Below are positions 59,136 to 64,000 of a DNA stretch of 64,000 bases, piece after piece. The translations under genes were made by a program, and so were the position numbers. The notes under the pieces are model-generated. The model made no database searches, was not told where the DNA came from, and worked only from the letters and a program-made list of their open reading frames with translations. The stretch's first letter is position 1. Every line of letters starts with the position of its first letter. The stretch spans positions 45,864,372 through 45,928,371 of the forward strand of contig CM040089.1 in NCBI GenBank assembly GCA_022496805.1, given 5' to 3'. Origin of the DNA: Pohlia nutans. Its lineage: Eukaryota; Streptophyta; Bryopsida; Bryales; Mniaceae.

Positions 59136-61331
59136 ATGTCCGTTACTCAAAAACGCTCTAATGCCACGCAAGGAACTTCAAGCCAAAACAAGGCAAAGGG
59201 CAAATCAAACACAGTTTTGAAACGCCCTTCCTTTTGGCTTGGATTCCAAGCCATGAATTGGACAAACAGAGGAAAAGGGTTGCCTATGGATAGTCATGAA
59301 CTGGTAGTCGTCCTAGTAAAAAATGGCATGAGTGATGTAGAAGCTTACCAATGTCAAAACACATCATCTTCCTTCCCCTTCGTCATTCAGAAAGAATGGC
59401 CTAGTTCTAAGGAGGATAATAAAGAAGGTCAACACTTCAATCTCACACAAATCCCATCAGATGTTGAGGTTGACAAGTTTGGCTTCTCTTTAGACTACCA
59501 AGTAGCAATCCACTTTGAGATGGGAGAAAAAAAATGGGCCAAAGATACTATCATAATATGATATTCATTATATTGAGAGAATTCTCTGAATTTGAGAGGT
59601 AGAGGAGCATGAAATAAAATTGACAATGAAGAAAAGTTGCTGGAAAAACAGCAGTTTCCATTAAAATGAGAGTAAGAAGACTTTTAAAATTGAGACTATT
59701 TAGGTCAAATCGACCTAAATAGATTGAAAAGACAAACTTAATTTGACTATTTAGGTCGAATCGACCTAAATAGCTCGAAAAGACTAACAAAATTGTGACT
59801 ATTTAGCTCGATTCGACCTAAATAGATTGAAAAGACAAACTTAATTTGACTATTTAGGTCGAATCGACCTAAATAGCTCGAAAAGACTAACAAAATTGTG
59901 ATTATTTAGCTCGATTCGACCTAAATAGTCCTATTAAGTTTGTCTTTTCAATCTATTTAGGTCGAATCGAGCTAAATAGTCACAATTTTGTTAGTCTTTT
60001 CGAGCTATTTAGGTCGATTCGACCTAAATAGTCAAATTAAGTTTGTCTTTCCAATCTATTTAGGTCGATTCGACCTAAATAGTCTCAATTTTAAAAGCAT
60101 TCTTACTCTCATTTTAATGCAAATCGCTGCTTTCAGTCACGGGCACCTAAATCGACCTAAATCGATATGTTTATTTTGAGAGGTCCCTGATCTCTCAAAG
60201 TAATGAATATCAGGTTTCATGGACTTGGTTGATGAAATGAACATTGAACTTGGGGATGATATTGGAGAACCCATTGCTCTTATGTGCTACCACAAGACCA
60301 CAAATTGGAGTGGGGTGATCAAGTTGCACTTGAAAACTCCCTAAATTGATGGTGTGGGACTCCTCCAAGAGCTCCGCCCTTTCATCCTCAAGTTTGATGA
60401 CGATAAACTAAAGAGAGGGAAAGTGTGTAAAACATACGATTCCTTAGCTCTCAACAACCTTCTTTCTGTCAAAATCACTAGTGATGAATTAGAATTCAAA
60501 GAGTGGTACGAAATGTATGAAGGGATAGTAGAAGATGGTTTCAAGAGAAGGGTTGAATACGAGATCACCAACATTCAGAAGAAGAAAAAAAACACCTTTA
60601 CATGGGTAGTTGCATCCTCACCGGAACAAGCAAAGAGAATGAAGGAGCACAAGATCACCTACAACAATGAAGTTTTGGAGGGCAAACTAGCGGACAAGAC
60701 ACGTGCAACATTGGATGACATTGCAAAGAAGAATGCCCTCATCCTCGTTGCCAAGAACCTCAACAAAATGAAGAGCATAGAAGAAATTGAAAAGAGCATT
60801 GAGGGACACTTTGGCCCCAATAATGCAGTCAATTTCTTCTTCAAGCGTGATGACAAGAATGGCAAACACCTTGGATCTTGCAACATCCAATGCCTCAATG
60901 CAACGCTGTACAAAAAGTTTGTTAAGAAGTCGGCAAAACTCTTGGGAAAACATGTAGAGTTTACTGCGCACCCTAGAAGTCTTGATGGAGCAAACGCACC
61001 TAGCGCAGCAGAACTCACTAGACTAGGGTTTAGTGATGTGAACACTGCCCTTGCCAATACCATAGAAGCACTAGAAAATATTCCGCAGAAAGAAAATCTT
61101 CAAAAGGATCTTATGAAAGAGATAGTCGGAATCAGAGAAGAAATGTCCACCATAAAAGAAGAGCTCCGAAGTGAACAAAAACATATTGCCGAGAGAGCTG
61201 CCACAAAATCAACATCCTCTCTCAACACACAAATGACACTCCTTAAAAGACAACTTGCTGTAACCATGCAATGCCTCGACATGACAACAACATCCACATC
61301 CTTGGAAGGCAATATGGACACGTCAAACTAG
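59136..61331 (+). pseudogene. LINE ORF1 (RRM-like core, coiled-coil tail), interrupted by an insert and a stop
   Basis: Nucleic-acid-binding ORF1 protein of a non-LTR retrotransposon. The frame starts at ATG 59136 (MSVTQKRSNATQ), runs to 59558, is interrupted by the insert 59559-60212, and resumes in the same frame at 60213. A single TAA (60342-60344) follows, and the frame is then open to 61331. The central part reads like an RRM (ALILVAKNLNKMK as strand 1, IEKSIEGHFG as a helix, GSCNIQCLNATLYKKFVKK as strand 3 and helix 2). The C-terminal part (KDLMKEIVGIREEMSTIKEE) should form a coiled coil. ORF2 pieces follow downstream. This recalls ORF1 proteins of plant and algal LINEs by layout; I have no family match. 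Confidence 0.65.
59559..60212. mobile_element. Fold-back insert with eight phased 27-bp palindromes
   Basis: A 654-bp insert bounded by TGATATTCATTA and TAATGAATATCA (inverted ends, with further pairing in TTGAGAGA / TCTCTCAA). Inside, eight copies of CTATTTAGSTCGAWTCGACC followed by TAAATAG, each a near-perfect palindrome, start at 59696, 59747, 59799, 59850, 59902, 59953, 60005 and 60056. The spacing alternates 51 and 52 bp. Spacers alternate between two types and are inverted about the middle. It lies inside LINE ORF1 and its length keeps the reading frame. No target duplication is visible. Confidence 0.85.
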
Positions 61332-62174
61332 CTTGGACAAACAACGCAGCGACGAAAATAATTCCTGAACTACTAGTATATATCTATACTAAATTAATAA
61401 AAAGAAAATTAAACACAATAACTAAAAAACATAATAAACAAAAACAAAAAATAGTATTTACAAATACTACAAATAAAAATACATCAAATAATAATAATAA
61501 TATAAATAATATACCAATAAAAAATAAAATTTATAGTACCAAATGTCCAAATCTAACCAAAAAATACAAAAAATACTCATAGTATATAGAAAAACTATAA
61601 TAAAAAAATCAAAAACATACCATTATAAACACTAGTAAAAAAAACCAAAAAAATTACACAATTACAACAGCAATAACAAATACACAAACAACAACAAAAC
61701 AAAAACACAAAACAAAAACACCTATATACACACAAAACAACTGCTAACTATAAATACCAACAACCATATCTAACCAATCCAACAAAACAAAAAATTCCAC
61801 AAAACTTAAAGAACAACACCAGCAACAACAAGCCCTTGAAAAACAACGCAACCAATATAACGAAATATATAAATGAAGAAACAAAACATGATATCCAAAC
61901 ACAACTAATTCGAGCTCAGCCTACCGGCCTCGCCAATATAATGTATCAAGAAAAAATAACATCACACAACAACAGTAACAAACTAATAAACTTACCACCC
62001 TACAACTTCGGCCACAGAAACTCAAAAAATCATCAACCTCTAAAATGACAAAACAAAAAGAAATACCCAACACTCGAGCAAAAACACAAAAATTAGCGAA
62101 CAACAAAATACGTACGAAATAAACAACTAACACCTAAAACACACAAATACTGAACCTATAAAGCCTTCAAATAA
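61332..62174 (+). other. Spacer between LINE ORF1 and ORF2
   Basis: A/C-rich with short open frames (such as 61836-62048). It is either a long ORF1-ORF2 spacer or a decayed part of ORF2's leader. Confidence 0.35.
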
Positions 62175-63560
62175 GAAAAAAATTATTATTATTACTATTA
62201 TTATTACTATTATTATTACTATTATTATTATTATTATTACTATTATTATTACTATTACCACCACTTCTCTCTCAAATATAAAAATCCCCCCTCCAAATAT
62301 AAACAAATCTCTCTATACTTACTACTTCTCCGCTGCGGAGACATTGAAACCAATCCAGGACCCATGCCAAATATTCTTGCAACACATTCAGCCGCACACA
62401 AACGCAGAAGCAAAATATACTTTATACCATGCACAATCAAACTACAACCAAAATACCAACACCTAGCAAAAAAATTCTCCCCTACATTAAACACAACACA
62501 TCCAAACCGCCAAGAAACAATTATAGACTACCCACACTTCTCAAAATACATTTACCAAAACCAACACCATCCACCACCACGAATAACATACGCACTCATT
62601 ACTACAATTAGTCCATCATTATAAACATGTGACCATCTACTAATACAAATACCAGACCCAGATTGGACAACAATAATTCTAGAGAAAATGGCACTCCTAC
62701 AAAACTCACCCGCAAGGCACATTGTAAACTCACATCCCTACACTCAATTCATAAACACAAATAAAAATATCACTAATCCCCCTAATACCATACACAAAGA
62801 ACTATACAACTTTATCGAGCAAAATGTACCACTAGACCTACAAATACTGTCAAACAAATTCCCATTTCTACTCGAAAGCCTACCCATTGAAACACTCAAA
62901 AGTAATGCACCATTACACGAATACTCCCACCCCCCTCCACTACCTAATGTTATCCCACCACAAATCCAAGAAATACAAACAACAAATCACCACACGCACA
63001 TCATTACTTGGAATGCTTCAGCTCTAAACACCGCCATACCAAACCTCCAAAATTTATCCCATAAGCAAACATGGAAAGATTCAAAACAAATTTTTTTGAA
63101 GAAAATGCACCTCAAATAAATGAAATCACCTTAGTGTTTAACAAACGAACAACTAACAGATAACCAATGGCAAGAAACATGTATAAAATTAGACCATATG
63201 ATACAAAAAATATCAGAAAAAATCCAAGAAACCTGCAGTGCACCACCACTACCAACACTAACTAACCGCGCCTCACAACAAAGGGGCTTTTTACCAAGAA
63301 AACTACAAAAACAATGGAAAAACCACCTATCTACCTACCATTTAATTAGAAAAGCAATTTACGTAACAAAAAACACACTTAACTGGCAAACACACCCAAT
63401 GATAGAAGAACTAAAAAACCATAAACACATCGACATCCCAACACCTCCAAGCCAAGAACTAGAAAAACAAGACTGAATCAAAACTCTAGCACAATTAGCC
63501 AAAACCGCAAATACTCAAGCACGAAAAATTACCACTAACACTACTAGAAAATATGTGTCC
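62175..63560 (+). pseudogene. LINE ORF2, 5' half: 2A-like motif, start of APE endonuclease, linker
   Basis: One frame can be followed from about 62175 to 63560. It begins with a tyrosine run, then SLYLLLLRCGDIETNPGP (to 62363), a 2A-like ribosome-skipping motif, followed by MPNILATHS. After an in-frame TAA (62622) it continues through LILEKMALL-like sequence to HIITWNASALNTAIPNLQNL (about 62995-63054), the first strand of an APE-type endonuclease. Most of the endonuclease is then missing. The frame resumes as the linker before the reverse transcriptase (RGFLPRKLQKQWKNHLSTYH, then HPMIEELKNH), again with stops, and ends near 63560 without a reverse transcriptase. It is therefore internally deleted and 3'-truncated. 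Confidence 0.65.
62181..62264 (+). repeat. ATT/TAC trinucleotide microsatellite
   Basis: An ATTATTACT-type repeat of about 84 bp. In the ORF2 frame it reads as a run of tyrosine codons (TAT/TAC) directly before the 2A-like motif. Confidence 0.9.
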
Positions 63561-63748
63561 AAAACAACAAAAAATCAACAGAGAATTGTTGATAATGGGA
63601 GTTGATTTGGACAAGTTGATCTGGACATCTTTCAACAGAGATATGTTGTTTGATTTTTGTTGTTTTGGTCAAAAAAATTCAACTACACAAAAATAATAAT
63701 TCTACTACCCGAAATAAAAATTTCAGCTTCACATACCATAATTTTCCG

Positions 63749-63900
63749 GCTGCCCAGACGAAATTTTTTGGCTGCCCGGACGAAAATTTTCGGCTATCCA
63801 GACAGAAATTTTCAACTGCCCGGAAAAAAATTCCCGCTGCCCGGCAGTAGTTTTCAACTGCCCGGGCCCTAATATCCAACTGCCCGAGCCACAATTTACC
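63749..63900. repeat. ~22-bp minisatellite, about seven units
   Basis: The unit GGCTGCCCGGACGAAAATTTTC and variants (AACTGCCCGG...) repeat with a period of 20-23 bp. Apparent protein repeats in this stretch come from it. Confidence 0.85.
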
Positions 63901-64000
63901 ATATCCTAACATCTCCGCCCACCAGGTTTGATCACGAGACCTCCTACATGATGACTACAAGATCTTAACAACACACCATTGGTGAGTTGCTTTGTGCCAC

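Noticed and set aside
63650..63912. Short ORFs with CPDENF / ARKKIPAAR-type repeats
   Set aside because: Products of the ~22-bp minisatellite at 63749-63900, whose period is not a multiple of three.
1..64000. CRISPR arrays, operons or phage-like gene clusters
   Set aside because: The window has spliced eukaryotic genes; the regular repeats present (41-bp triplet, 51/52-bp dyads, 22-bp minisatellite) lack unique spacers between conserved repeats or cas genes.

Overview
This is nuclear DNA of a multicellular photosynthetic eukaryote, most likely a land plant. Three things support that. There is an intact 18-exon nuclear gene for mitochondrial elongation factor G. There is a gene of the plant OBERON-type PHD family. 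The rest is AT-rich, intron- and transposon-dense sequence containing a CACTA (En/Spm) element, Tourist-like and fold-back MITEs and LINE-type retrotransposons. I cannot fix the lineage from the sequence. The unusual TTAA-flanked elements and the LINE architecture point towards a non-flowering plant (bryophyte, lycophyte or fern), but that is an inference.

Layout. 1-6.5 kb: the right-hand part of a decayed CACTA transposon (TNP2-type transposase, DUF4218 and DUF4216 regions, a DUF8039-like exon, dense TGACT/AGTCA subterminal repeats, and two CACTA-type termini at 4554 and 6532). 6.5-18 kb: AT-rich repeat mosaic with an AATTAAGGACC-ended MITE family, several TTAA-flanked inverted-repeat elements, a long GC-rich hairpin, one small GC-rich candidate gene (13.5 kb) and two fold-back MITEs. 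18.4-25 kb: the mitochondrial EF-G gene on the minus strand, whose 18 exons join in frame into 764 residues. 25-32 kb: a cluster of TTAA-flanked elements, one of 2.7 kb with long inverted repeats, plus a Tourist-like element. 32.7-34.4 kb: the 3' half of a decayed non-LTR retrotransposon (RNase H and a C-terminal endonuclease-like domain). 35-38.7 kb: repeats and an unassigned GC-richer segment. 38.7-40.8 kb: an inverted, almost unchanged 2,083-bp copy of EF-G exons 2 (part) to 7. 41.1-43.7 kb: a four-exon OBERON-like gene. 44-58 kb: repeats, simple sequence, a candidate SINE, two tandem hairpins and two uncertain ORFs. 58-63.6 kb: the 5' half of a LINE (ORF1 with an RRM-like core, then ORF2 with a 2A-like CGDIETNPGP motif and an APE-endonuclease start). 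Its ORF1 is interrupted by a fold-back insert carrying eight evenly spaced 27-bp palindromes.

How it fits together. Only two genes look functional: EF-G (mitochondrial translation) and the OBERON-like regulator. A fragment of the first has been copied, in inverted orientation, to about 300 bp upstream of the second, on the same strand as the second. Most of the rest is transposons. The points most worth follow-up are the TTAA-flanked (piggyBac-type) element families, the phased-palindrome insert, and the possibility that the two LINE halves belong to one element with two endonucleases (Dualen-like).
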